A stretch of DNA of 64,000 nucleotides from Nonlabens ulvanivorans. GTDB taxonomy: Bacteria > Bacteroidota > Bacteroidia > Flavobacteriales > Flavobacteriaceae. The notes beneath the pieces are model-generated. The model was not told the origin of the DNA. It was given only the letters and a program-made list of their open reading frames with translations, and did not search any database. Shown here in pieces: positions 53,361 through 61,020 of the stretch (its first letter is position 1; every line of letters starts with the position of its first letter). The stretch spans positions 1,038,183 to 1,102,182 of the forward strand of contig NZ_JPJI01000032.1 of assembly GCF_000732625.1 (NCBI RefSeq). Reading direction: 5' to 3'. The translations under genes were made by a program, and so were the position numbers.

Positions 53361-54755
53361 TTATCCTCGCAGCCACAACACCTCTTCGGTCTTTTGCTGG
53401 ATGGATTTTAATAAATCGTTTAAATCGTCTTCTACTTTTATTTGGTCGTTTTCTAGCAACCATAAAATTGCTTTGTCTTGCGCTCGTCCTTTAAGCATAG
53501 CCTCTCTATAGCTTATTCCTTCTTCAGGGAAAGTTACGAGTGAGTATTTAGATTGGTATTCCGCTTTCGCGAAAGCTGCTTCTAAACGCATCTCGATTTG
53601 CCTTTTCAACTGGAAGTTAGGATTTGCCACGCTGTCTCTCATCTCTACAAAATTGTCCAAAGCAAGATCTGCAATAGCATCGGCATCTGGTTTTCTTGTT
53701 TTTGAAAAGGCATCGAATGCGTCTGACCAATTCTCGTGTTGGTCTAACATCTCGTCAAAAACGACTACGTCTTCAAAACTCGCATTCATTCCTTGACCAT
53801 AAAAAGGTACAATGGCGTGAGCAGCGTCACCCATAATCAAACTAGTTCCATAAGCCGTCCATGGTGAACAACGCACTGTTCCTAATGGCGGAGCTGGATT
53901 TGTATGGTATTGCTCTATCAAATCTGGAATGTGTTCCATCACATCTTTAAAATAAGTCGTGAAGAAATCGGTGATTTCTTGGTCAGTTTTAATCTTGTTG
54001 AATGCTGGTCCATCGCCGTCATATTGCATGAACAAAGTAAGCGTGAAACTACCATCGAGATTAGGTAAAGCAATCAACATAAAACCACCACGTGGCCATA
54101 TGTGCAAGAAATTTTTCTCGATACGCCATTTCCCATTTTCTGTAGGCGGAATGTTCAATTCTTTATAACCGTGCGGTAACCAGTTCATACTATGCGAAAA
54201 CAAAAAGTCTCGCTGTTTCATCATCGCTTTGCGTACCACAGATCCTGCACCGTCAGTTCCTAGAACGATATCTGCTTTCCATTCTTTCTCGGTATCGGTT
54301 TCAGAATCGTGATAGGTGACTGATGCGTTTTTTAAATCTACAGATGTTACCGCGTCATCAAAGTCTATTTGAACATCTTCGTACTTATCGGCTTCATCGA
54401 GTAACAGTTTGTTAAGTTCTTCCCGTGATATAGAATTGATGTACTCACCTTCACGACCACTATAGTTAGAAGCAAAGGTGTTTCCCTCTACATCATGTAT
54501 TAATCTACCATGCATAGGAATACACAACTCGCGAACTTTTTCTTCCAGACCTACTAGTTTTAAACCAGCCAGTCCACGATCAGAAAGTGCTAAGTTAATA
54601 GAACGACCACCATCAACAACTGCTTTGCGCATATCGGGACGTTTCTCGAGTATATCTACATGATAACCTCGTTGTGCCAGACGCAGTCCTAATAAAGAAC
54701 CGCAAAGTCCTGCTCCAGTGATGAGTATTTTGGTTTTTTTGTTAGTTGTTTTCAT
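53361..54755 (-). CDS. kmo: Kynurenine 3-monooxygenase
   Basis: FAD- and NADPH-dependent hydroxylation of kynurenine to 3-hydroxykynurenine, 464 residues. Motifs are the N-terminal GAGLCGSLLGLRLAQRGYHVDILEKRPDMRK, DGGRSINLALSDRGLAGL (substrate/FAD contacts), VLGTDGAGSVVRKAM and GDAAHAIVPFYGQGMNASFEDVVV. The length is like eukaryotic KMO before its membrane helix. The palindrome copy encodes EAAFAKAEYQSKY near residue 395. It is cotranscribed with the RidA-like gene downstream and separated by 11 bp from an unknown small membrane gene upstream. Confidence 0.95.
   Translation of the reverse strand: MKTTNKKTKILITGAGLCGSLLGLRLAQRGYHVDILEKRPDMRKAVVDGGRSINLALSDRGLAGLKLVGLEEKVRELCIPMHGRLIHDVEGNTFASNYSGREGEYINSISREELNKLLLDEADKYEDVQIDFDDAVTSVDLKNASVTYHDSETDTEKEWKADIVLGTDGAGSVVRKAMMKQRDFLFSHSMNWLPHGYKELNIPPTENGKWRIEKNFLHIWPRGGFMLIALPNLDGSFTLTLFMQYDGDGPAFNKIKTDQEITDFFTTYFKDVMEHIPDLIEQYHTNPAPPLGTVRCSPWTAYGTSLIMGDAAHAIVPFYGQGMNASFEDVVVFDEMLDQHENWSDAFDAFSKTRKPDADAIADLALDNFVEMRDSVANPNFQLKRQIEMRLEAAFAKAEYQSKYSLVTFPEEGISYREAMLKGRAQDKAILWLLENDQIKVEDDLNDLLKSIQQKTEEVLWLRG
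53563..53576. repeat. Iterated palindrome inside kmo
   Basis: GCTTTCGCGAAAGC (with CCG on the left) read as AAFAKAE within a helix. Confidence 0.94.
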
Positions 54756-54766
54756 TATTTGTATTC

Positions 54767-55234
54767 CTAATTGAAAAATGACAATAAATCTTTTGGGTTA
54801 GATTCAAAAGTCGATGTTTTTAAATGAGTTAGTCGTACTAACTCAAGATTATTATTACCTAGAATAAAAGCCGATTTGGCTTTTATTTCAAAATTGTTAT
54901 TGTCTAATGTGATGTAATTTCTGGTGTAAGTTAAGTCGTTTAAGTGAACTTCAGACTTCGTTGTTTCGGTATCAACATTCCATGTTACTTCTTGAACAAT
55001 AGACATATCAATCTGCCTTTTCTTAATGAATCTAAGCTTAAGTATTTGAATGAATAATGAAACAAAAGCCAGAAAAGCAAAACTACTCACTGCAAACATC
55101 AAAATAAACATTGAATATTTCCATTCTATTTCTTTAAATATAAATAGCAAAAAACATATAACCATTCCTAGAAGTGCTGCGTTTTGAAGCCTTTGAAGCA
55201 GTTTGTATTTCTTGGTTATTATCTTTATTTGCAT
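54767..55234 (-). CDS. Small two-helix membrane protein, unknown, in the kynurenine cluster
   Basis: A 155-residue protein with two adjacent hydrophobic helices (NAALLGMVICFLLFIF and MFILMFAVSSFAFLAFVSLFIQI) and a cytosolic or periplasmic beta-rich tail (VQEVTWNVDTETTKSEVHLNDLTYTRNYITL). I recognise no family. It is AT-rich and lies between kynU and kmo, genes that are usually adjacent, so it is probably a recent insertion. The region just upstream (55.26-55.34 kb) holds intergenic palindromic repeats. Confidence 0.65.
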   Translation of the reverse strand: MQIKIITKKYKLLQRLQNAALLGMVICFLLFIFKEIEWKYSMFILMFAVSSFAFLAFVSLFIQILKLRFIKKRQIDMSIVQEVTWNVDTETTKSEVHLNDLTYTRNYITLDNNNFEIKAKSAFILGNNNLELVRLTHLKTSTFESNPKDLLSFFN

Positions 55235-55264
55235 TTATCTTCTTGCTATTTATTCTCATTGCTG

Positions 55265-55340
55265 GCAGACTTAAGTCTGCGCTATGAAATGGTTCTGTTG
55301 CCTGCGGCGTTCTTTTATTACGCCGACTGAAGTCGGGCTT
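55265..55340. repeat. Second palindromic repeat family: GACT(T/G)AAGTC hairpins
   Basis: Two related inverted repeats in one intergenic gap: GCAGACTTAAGTCTGC at 55265-55280 (perfect) and GCCGACTGAAGTCGGGC at about 55322-55338, with GC-rich CCTGCGGCG between. The spacing and similarity look like a composite intergenic repeat unit, unlike the CGCTTTCGCGAAAGCG word. A minus-strand open frame across it is an artefact. Confidence 0.75.
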
Positions 55341-55452
55341 TTTTTGATTGAGATTCTTCATGGTTTATCAGGATTAGAAGCTGTTCTCGACTGCGCTAGA
55401 ACTGACCTTCTTTGTCTCGCCTAAAACCAAAAACATATTTACATCTCATTCT

Positions 55453-55899
55453 TTAGTCAATTCTACACACGACAAAAGATTTTCTGTCTGATAGAAGGTA
55501 TACTTGATAAATTTCATCGAACAGATTTTCATAAATAACAGAATTGTTCAAATTCAAAATTTTTAAATTGTTTTCTATGATGTAATTATCTAATTCTATG
55601 TTTAAATAATACTTCCCTTTTGTAATTTTTGAGTTACTATTAATGGATTTTTCTAACTCTTTAAAACTTAAAGAGTCAATCGTGAAAATAGAGTATTCGA
55701 AAATAGTTTCCATAACACCTTCTTCTTTTCCATACTGAATCAACTCTGGCTTATAATTTTTTTCAAATCCTGCCAATTGCTTAACTTTATTAAAGACTCT
55801 ATCAGAATTAGGTTGACAACCGATAAAAGTTATACTGGTCAATACCATTACAACTATGAAACTAAAACTTTGAACTTTAAACTTTGAACACTTTATCAT
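55453..55899 (-). CDS. Small lipoprotein, unknown, coupled to kynU
   Basis: A 148-residue lipoprotein (hydrophobic SFSFIVVMVLTSITFIGC, lipobox FIGC) followed by a Lys/Asn/Ile-rich mature part with no motif I can name. ATG 55899 overlaps the kynU stop as ATGA, so translation is coupled. The first codons (SKFKVQSF) come from a short direct repeat of about 8 nt (TTTAAAGT/TTCAAAGT). This low-complexity start makes the extreme N terminus suspicious as protein evidence. It is AT-rich relative to kynU and probably lineage-specific. Confidence 0.6.
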   Translation of the reverse strand: MIKCSKFKVQSFSFIVVMVLTSITFIGCQPNSDRVFNKVKQLAGFEKNYKPELIQYGKEEGVMETIFEYSIFTIDSLSFKELEKSINSNSKITKGKYYLNIELDNYIIENNLKILNLNNSVIYENLFDEIYQVYLLSDRKSFVVCRID

Positions 55900-57158
55900 A
55901 ACTCTGATCTCAACACATCCACAAATCGCCAACAATCCTCATAATTATTGTATAGAGGCACTGGTGCGATACGAATCACGTCTGGTTCGCGCCAGTCGGC
56001 AATCACACCTTTTGAGGTAATGGCGTCAAACAATGATTTGTCAGCATTTTTAACGGCTAGGGATAATTGACAACCACGATCTTTTGGTTCGCTAGGTGTG
56101 ATAATCGATATGCGGTCACCATCTAATTCGCCTACTAGGTATTCTAGATAGTTGGTTAATTGGATAGATTTTTTTCTCAAATTTTCAAAACCTGCTTGAG
56201 CAAATAAATCCAGACTTGCTCTTATGGCTACCATACTTAATATTGGTGGATTGGATAATTGCCAGCCTTCGGCACCGTGCATAGGTTCAAAGTCGTCACG
56301 CATTTTAAATCGTGTGTCTTTATTGTGTCCCCACCAACCTGTAAATCGTGGTAAGTCATTATTACTCGCATGACGTTCATGTACAAAACAACCACCTAAA
56401 CTTCCAGGACCTGAATTCATATATTTATAAGTGCACCATACGGCAAAGTCGGCTCCAGAATCGTGCAACTGCAAATCTACATTACCAGCACCATGCGCAC
56501 AGTCAAAACCTACCATGGCTCCAGCAGCATGGCCTAACTCTGTAATTTTTTTTAAGTCAAAAAACTGGCCTGTATAATAGTTTACAGCACCTACCATAAT
56601 TAAGGCAATGGTATCGCCTTGTTCTTTAAGAATTGATTCTAGATCTTCTAATCTTGGTGTATGCTCGCCAGTTCTAGGTGACCACTCGATAATATTTTCT
56701 TTATCATCGTGTCCGTGAAATTGGACTTGGGACGCAACGGCATAGCGATCACTAGGAAAAGCATCTGCCTCTATGATTATTTTAGTGCGCTTGCCTTTAG
56801 GCTGGTAAAAACTGACCATCATTAAATGAAGGTTAGTTGTAAGCGTATTCATAATCACCACTTCGTGCGGTTTTGCACCTACAACTTGTGCGGTGGTCTC
56901 TGTAAGAAACTCGTGATAAGGCATCCAAGGATTCTCTGCATGAAAGTGTCCTTCTACACCTAATTTTGCCCAGTCATCTAGTTCTTGATTCAGAAAGGTT
57001 TTGGTCTGGCGAGGTTGTAAGCCTAAGGAATTACCACATAGATATATGGAGTCTGTTCCGTCGGTATGTTTTGGTATATGGAAGCTTTCGCGAAAGCGAG
57101 ATAAAGAATCGTCTTGATCTAATTGTAATGCGTAATCTCTGGTAGTTTTGAATTCCAT
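55896..57158 (-). CDS. kynU: Kynureninase
   Basis: PLP-dependent cleavage of kynurenine or 3-hydroxykynurenine to (3-hydroxy)anthranilate and alanine, 420 residues. Motifs are YLCGNSLGLQPRQT, PYHEFLTETTAQVVGA, GFDCAHGAGNVDLQLHDSGADFAVWCTYKYMNSGPGSLGGCFVHERH (in parts, with the PLP Lys in TYKYMNSG), and GWQLSNPPILSMVAIRASLDLF. Next to kmo it should act on 3-hydroxykynurenine. The palindrome copy encodes SLSRFRESFHIPK near the N terminus, a place where homologues have a similar -FR..F.IP pattern. Confidence 0.96.
   Translation of the reverse strand: MEFKTTRDYALQLDQDDSLSRFRESFHIPKHTDGTDSIYLCGNSLGLQPRQTKTFLNQELDDWAKLGVEGHFHAENPWMPYHEFLTETTAQVVGAKPHEVVIMNTLTTNLHLMMVSFYQPKGKRTKIIIEADAFPSDRYAVASQVQFHGHDDKENIIEWSPRTGEHTPRLEDLESILKEQGDTIALIMVGAVNYYTGQFFDLKKITELGHAAGAMVGFDCAHGAGNVDLQLHDSGADFAVWCTYKYMNSGPGSLGGCFVHERHASNNDLPRFTGWWGHNKDTRFKMRDDFEPMHGAEGWQLSNPPILSMVAIRASLDLFAQAGFENLRKKSIQLTNYLEYLVGELDGDRISIITPSEPKDRGCQLSLAVKNADKSLFDAITSKGVIADWREPDVIRIAPVPLYNNYEDCWRFVDVLRSEL
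57084..57097. repeat. Iterated palindrome inside kynU
   Basis: GCTTTCGCGAAAGC read as SRFRESF in the N-terminal arm, on a naturally FR-containing family motif. Confidence 0.95.
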
Positions 57159-57835
57159 TATTTGTTGAACTCTATGTTAGTTAAATGAATGCGTGTCATG
57201 CGGTCTGGAGTACGATGATCTGTTGCTACTTTTATACCGTTGATGGTATCAAATTTTTCAAATGTGGTCATCATACCTATGGTGGTATCATTTTGCTGTC
57301 TATAAACCCATTCTCTCAAATTGTGTTTTTTATCATAGTAAACATCATATGCGTCGCCAGGTGTGTAACCACCATCATTGCTATACACAATGGTAAACAT
57401 ATCAAGTGTGTCTTTTGAAATAGGCGCGACAGCGTTGCTTTTTTCAACGATTTTTGTACCACTATCTGTGATGAATTTAAATTCTGGTAATAGCCAGTAG
57501 ATGTCATTTACAAAAGCACGGTCTGCACTGGTTTGTATAGAATCCATAGGTTGACGGCGATTATATTGTACGGTATCTGGTGATGCGATAAGAGTTACGT
57601 CACCAGTATGGCGATTCCACGTCCAGTTACGGTCATATAAATTACGTCCCATTTTACCAACTGAAAAGGTGAATTTCACTTCTTTAATAGCGTCCCAATT
57701 ATCAAATCCTGCTGCTTGAGCGACTTGTTCCGTATTAGAAAGGGTCTTTTTTCCTTCCTTCTTTTCAGCGTTTTTACAACTGTAGATTGCGATAGTTATT
57801 AAAAGAAGGGTAATCGTCTTTTTCATCATTTTCAA
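57158..57835 (-). CDS. Exported lipoprotein (DUF6503-like, tentative), first gene of kynurenine unit
   Basis: A 225-residue lipoprotein (lipobox IYSC, then KNAEKKEGKK). The mature part is beta-rich and similar to lipoprotein-carrier-like or LolA-fold Bacteroidota proteins: WDAIKEVKFTFSVGKMGRNLYDRNWTWNRHTGDVTL, DIYWLLPEFKF and YDVYYDKKHNLREWVYR. I believe it belongs to a Bacteroidota family such as DUF6503, but I am not certain. Its stop touches the kynU start at 57158, so it is coupled to kynU. No catalytic role is evident. Confidence 0.7.
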   Translation of the reverse strand: MKMMKKTITLLLITIAIYSCKNAEKKEGKKTLSNTEQVAQAAGFDNWDAIKEVKFTFSVGKMGRNLYDRNWTWNRHTGDVTLIASPDTVQYNRRQPMDSIQTSADRAFVNDIYWLLPEFKFITDSGTKIVEKSNAVAPISKDTLDMFTIVYSNDGGYTPGDAYDVYYDKKHNLREWVYRQQNDTTIGMMTTFEKFDTINGIKVATDHRTPDRMTRIHLTNIEFNK

Positions 57836-57919
57836 CTTTGGCTTAAAAGTACAATTTATCTAGTGGTTATAAAATCGTAAACCTTTCCTAATTGTATGCT
57901 TTAGGCGTTCTCAAAAAAG

Positions 57920-57927
57920 TAATTTTG
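57920..57927 (+). promoter_or_regulatory. -7 promoter box of bcr-type gene
   Basis: TAATTTTG followed by CAA, 4 bp before the GTG start, so the transcript would be leaderless or start inside the frame. Confidence 0.45.
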
Positions 57928-57931
57928 CAAG

Positions 57932-59215
57932 GTGAAAGTTAAACAAGTAGATAAAGAAAACGTAAGTAAAGGAAGGAAAACCAGTGTCATATTAGTGTTA
58001 GGAACTCTAATAGCCATAGGGCCATTTTCTATAGACGCCTATTTGCCTGCTTTTAAACAAATTGCTGGAGACTTTAAGGTAGATACCAGTGCGATAGGTT
58101 TCACTTTAACCACTTATTTTATAGGGATAGGTTTAGGTCAACTTGCTTATGGTCCATTAATGGATCGGTATGGTAGACGTAGACCACTTATTGCTGGATT
58201 AATTTTATATATCACAACTAGTGTTTTAAGTGCTTATGCATGGGATGTTTCTTCACTAGCAACCTTGCGCTTTTTTACAGCTTTAGGAGCTTGTGCAGGT
58301 ATGGTAGCCAGTAAAGCAATTGTAAGAGATTTATTTGATGATGATAAAGTTGCTGAGGTGTTGAGTACCTTAATGCTTATCATGGGAATTGCACCTATCA
58401 TTGCACCTACCATTGGTGGCTTTATTATAGAACATTATCACTGGGATATGATATTTTATGGGCTAGCAGGTTTTGCAGCCTTAATGTTGTTTAACGTGGT
58501 TTTTATTCTTCCTGAAAGTTCTAAGCCTAACCTTGCGACTAGTTTGCATCCAGTTCCGGTATTGAGAGAATACTGGACTATTTATAAAGACAAAGCCTTT
58601 TTCTTATTTTCAACTGCTCGAGGTTTTGTGATAGGTGCTTTACTAGGCTATGTGGCTGCGGCACCATTTATTTTCTTGGACTTTTTTGACATGGCACAAA
58701 GTGATTTTGCGATTATCTTTGGTAGTAATGCTGCTGGGCTTATTGCTGGTAGCCAGATCAACCGATTTTTATTAAGACGTTTTACGACCTTTCAAATCAC
58801 TTATACGATAAGTATTTTGCTAGTGGTAACCACTTTACTTTTAGTAGGACATATCAGTTTCTTTGAGCCGCAATTCTGGGTAGTGTATCCTTTATTATTT
58901 TTAATGATGACATTTATCGGGTTTCAAAATCCTAACGTTACAGCGCTTGCCTTACAACCATTTACGGTAAGAGCTGGTAGTGCTAGTGCATTTGTAGGTG
59001 CGGTGAGTATGATTTTTGGTTCCTTTGCGAGCTGGTTTGTGTCTAGTTATGTGACAGTTTCATTATTGCCGCTAGCCTTAATGCTTGCAGGATGTGCATT
59101 ACTAGGATATGCTGCGATAGAAACCTTTAGAATAAAATATGCTCGTGGATACGCTTTCGCGAAAGCGTATTTAAAACATCCATACGTAAGTTTAAAAAGA
59201 GAAAATGCGTCTTAA
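57932..59215 (+). CDS. Bcr/CflA-family multidrug MFS exporter
   Basis: A 427-residue, twelve-helix major facilitator of the DHA1 drug:H+ antiporter family. Motif A is GPLMDRYGRRRPLIAGL, motif D1-like IDAYLPAFKQIAGDF near the start (Bcr/CflA signature SIDxYLPA), and motif C-like MLIMGIAPIIAPTIGGFII near residue 155. Substrate is unknown (bicyclomycin, sulfonamides and chloramphenicol are known for relatives). The start is GTG 57932. A 22-bp palindrome copy lies near the 3' end and encodes GYAFAKAYLKHP in the cytoplasmic tail. Confidence 0.93.
   Translation: MKVKQVDKENVSKGRKTSVILVLGTLIAIGPFSIDAYLPAFKQIAGDFKVDTSAIGFTLTTYFIGIGLGQLAYGPLMDRYGRRRPLIAGLILYITTSVLSAYAWDVSSLATLRFFTALGACAGMVASKAIVRDLFDDDKVAEVLSTLMLIMGIAPIIAPTIGGFIIEHYHWDMIFYGLAGFAALMLFNVVFILPESSKPNLATSLHPVPVLREYWTIYKDKAFFLFSTARGFVIGALLGYVAAAPFIFLDFFDMAQSDFAIIFGSNAAGLIAGSQINRFLLRRFTTFQITYTISILLVVTTLLLVGHISFFEPQFWVVYPLLFLMMTFIGFQNPNVTALALQPFTVRAGSASAFVGAVSMIFGSFASWFVSSYVTVSLLPLALMLAGCALLGYAAIETFRIKYARGYAFAKAYLKHPYVSLKRENAS
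59149..59170. repeat. Iterated palindrome inside bcr-type gene
   Basis: Perfect 22-bp palindrome with ATA/TAT extensions, read as YAFAKAY in the C-terminal tail. It is the longest symmetrical copy within a gene. Confidence 0.95.
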
Positions 59216-59290
59216 AAAGAAATACCCCACAGAATCTTAAGATTTGTGAGGTACTTCAAACTAACCAACCAAAGTTATCTTCATATTTCT

Positions 59291-60190
59291 TTATTTAGTT
59301 ACGGTTCCGGTAGGGAAAGAAACGGTAACATTATTATTGAAAGATTGTGAGTTAGGAGCAGTATCTGGTCCAGCAATTGCTGCAAGTGGCTTTAATGTAA
59401 AAGGTGCTGGAGAATTATCTGGTACAGGCTCTACAGTAATTACTACATTACGACCGACTACACTAAATGGTAATGATTCACCCATAGGAAGGTTGTTGAA
59501 AAAGTCTTCTCCTGGTACTGGTGGTCCAGCATTGTTTTGAGTTCCTGAAAATCCATTACCAGAGTCTACTGATGAGAAATCTGTAAATGTACCTGTAGAA
59601 AGTGCTCCTGCATCTCCTACAACCCAACCTTCATATATCCATCCCGCAGGTAATGTAGGTAGGTTGAAGTCTGCAGTAGGTGGCATGCCAGGTAATCCAA
59701 ACCATACACCGTTAGTATCGTTTCCATTGTTTGCTGTTCCTGCTGGCTCATCTGTAGGAGTTCTTAAAAAGAAACTACCGCTGGCGGCACTGAAATCACC
59801 TGGTGCTGGACCAAAATTTGTTGAAAGACTAGCAGTGTCATTATTGAATTCTCCTGCGATGTATTTTGAGTCTGCAGGTGCTGGATCTGGATCTGGACTA
59901 GGTTCAATAGTTAAAATAAATGCAGTTGCAGCATCTAGTGTTGCCGCGTCTACAGTAAATGATGTCTGGCTTAAATTTCCACTATCATCTACAGTAAATA
60001 CACCCGTTGTTATAGGTGAACCATCAACCATTACCCATCCTTCATAAGCAAATCCTGATCCTAGATCTTCTAGACCTTGTAAGTCGAGAGTTAAATTTTT
60101 TGTGGCTATATTACCGCTGTTATCGTCATCGTTATTACAACTGGTAAATGTTAATGTAGCTGCTGCTAATAGTGCTAAATACTTTTTCAT
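59291..60190 (-). CDS. Lipoprotein with duplicated anti-sigma-K-like beta domain
   Basis: A 299-residue lipoprotein (lipobox TFTSC, then NNDDDNSG). It contains two copies of one beta-rich unit: FAYEGWVMVDGSPITTGVFTV...FILTIEPSPDPDPAPADSKYIAG and WIYEGWVVGDAGALSTGTFTD...VITVEPVPDNSPAPFTLKPL (residues ~48-115 and ~185-280). The YEGW...TGTF...ITxEP pattern resembles the extracytoplasmic part of RskA-type anti-sigma proteins, but no membrane helix is present. The Asp/Pro-rich loop PSPDPDPAPAD could bind Ca2+. The role is unknown. It diverges from the two-component system. Confidence 0.72.
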   Translation of the reverse strand: MKKYLALLAAATLTFTSCNNDDDNSGNIATKNLTLDLQGLEDLGSGFAYEGWVMVDGSPITTGVFTVDDSGNLSQTSFTVDAATLDAATAFILTIEPSPDPDPAPADSKYIAGEFNNDTASLSTNFGPAPGDFSAASGSFFLRTPTDEPAGTANNGNDTNGVWFGLPGMPPTADFNLPTLPAGWIYEGWVVGDAGALSTGTFTDFSSVDSGNGFSGTQNNAGPPVPGEDFFNNLPMGESLPFSVVGRNVVITVEPVPDNSPAPFTLKPLAAIAGPDTAPNSQSFNNNVTVSFPTGTVTK

Positions 60191-60317
60191 TTTTTTTAAG
60201 TTTGATTATTTTACTGTACAAACTAATGATTATGATATCCCATTAGCGTCACGTAATTATCAACTTTTATCGCAATGACGTGATTGTTTTGTGATATACT
60301 TTATGGACTTTTATCCT

Positions 60318-61019
60318 ATGGCAAATCAAATATTAATTGTAGAGGACGATCTAGAGATTGTGGATCTACTAGAGATACACATGAAAGACCTTAATGCTGA
60401 GGTGGAAAGTGTTAATGATGGATTAAGTGCATTAGAAAAAGCACAGCATAAAGATTATGATTTAATTCTATTAGATTTATCTATTCCTAAACTTAACGGT
60501 GTAGAAGTGTGTCGAGAACTACGTAAGACTAAAAACACACCTATCATAATGGTTACCGCTAAAACTGAAGAGATAGATAAGGTACTAGGGCTAGAGATAG
60601 GTGCAGATGATTATATCACTAAACCATTTTCTATACGTGAATTAAAAGCGAGAGCAAAAGCTGTAATGAGAAGAAGTGATGCGTCTAATCAGCAAACGAG
60701 TGACTCAAAATCTGCAGAATTAGATTTTGGAGATTTGAAAATTAATATTGAAATGCGTCGTGTCACTTTAGAAGGGAAGAAAATCGATCTTTCCCCTAAA
60801 GAATTTGATCTTCTTATACTGCTAGCAAATTATCCTGGTCGCAGCTATAGTAGGTCAGAATTATTGGATGTTATATGGGGTTATAATTTTTCTGGTTATG
60901 AGCACACTGTAAATTCACATATCAATAGGCTGCGTGCAAAAATTGAACCTGACATGGGTAATCCTATTTACATATTAACTACTTGGGGAATAGGTTACCG
61001 ATTTAATGAAGATATATAA
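60318..61019 (+). CDS. OmpR/PhoB-family response regulator
   Basis: A 233-residue two-component regulator. The receiver domain has the acidic pocket VEDD, the phospho-Asp in LILLDLSIPKLNG, Thr in IIMVTAK and Lys in DYITKPFS. The C-terminal winged helix-turn-helix (DFGDLKINIEMRRVTLEGKKIDLSPKEFDLLILL, with GYEHTVNSHINRLRAKIE as recognition helix) is typical of OmpR/PhoB. Start at MANQILIVEDD (60318); the frame is open from 60291. The histidine kinase gene follows immediately. Confidence 0.93.
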   Translation: MANQILIVEDDLEIVDLLEIHMKDLNAEVESVNDGLSALEKAQHKDYDLILLDLSIPKLNGVEVCRELRKTKNTPIIMVTAKTEEIDKVLGLEIGADDYITKPFSIRELKARAKAVMRRSDASNQQTSDSKSAELDFGDLKINIEMRRVTLEGKKIDLSPKEFDLLILLANYPGRSYSRSELLDVIWGYNFSGYEHTVNSHINRLRAKIEPDMGNPIYILTTWGIGYRFNEDI

Positions 61020-61020
61020 T

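Noticed and set aside
55134..55361. Minus-strand open frame of 75 codons (KPDFSRRNKRTPQATEP...)
   Set aside because: It overlaps the small membrane gene in another frame and its N-terminal half is a translation of the intergenic palindromic repeats.
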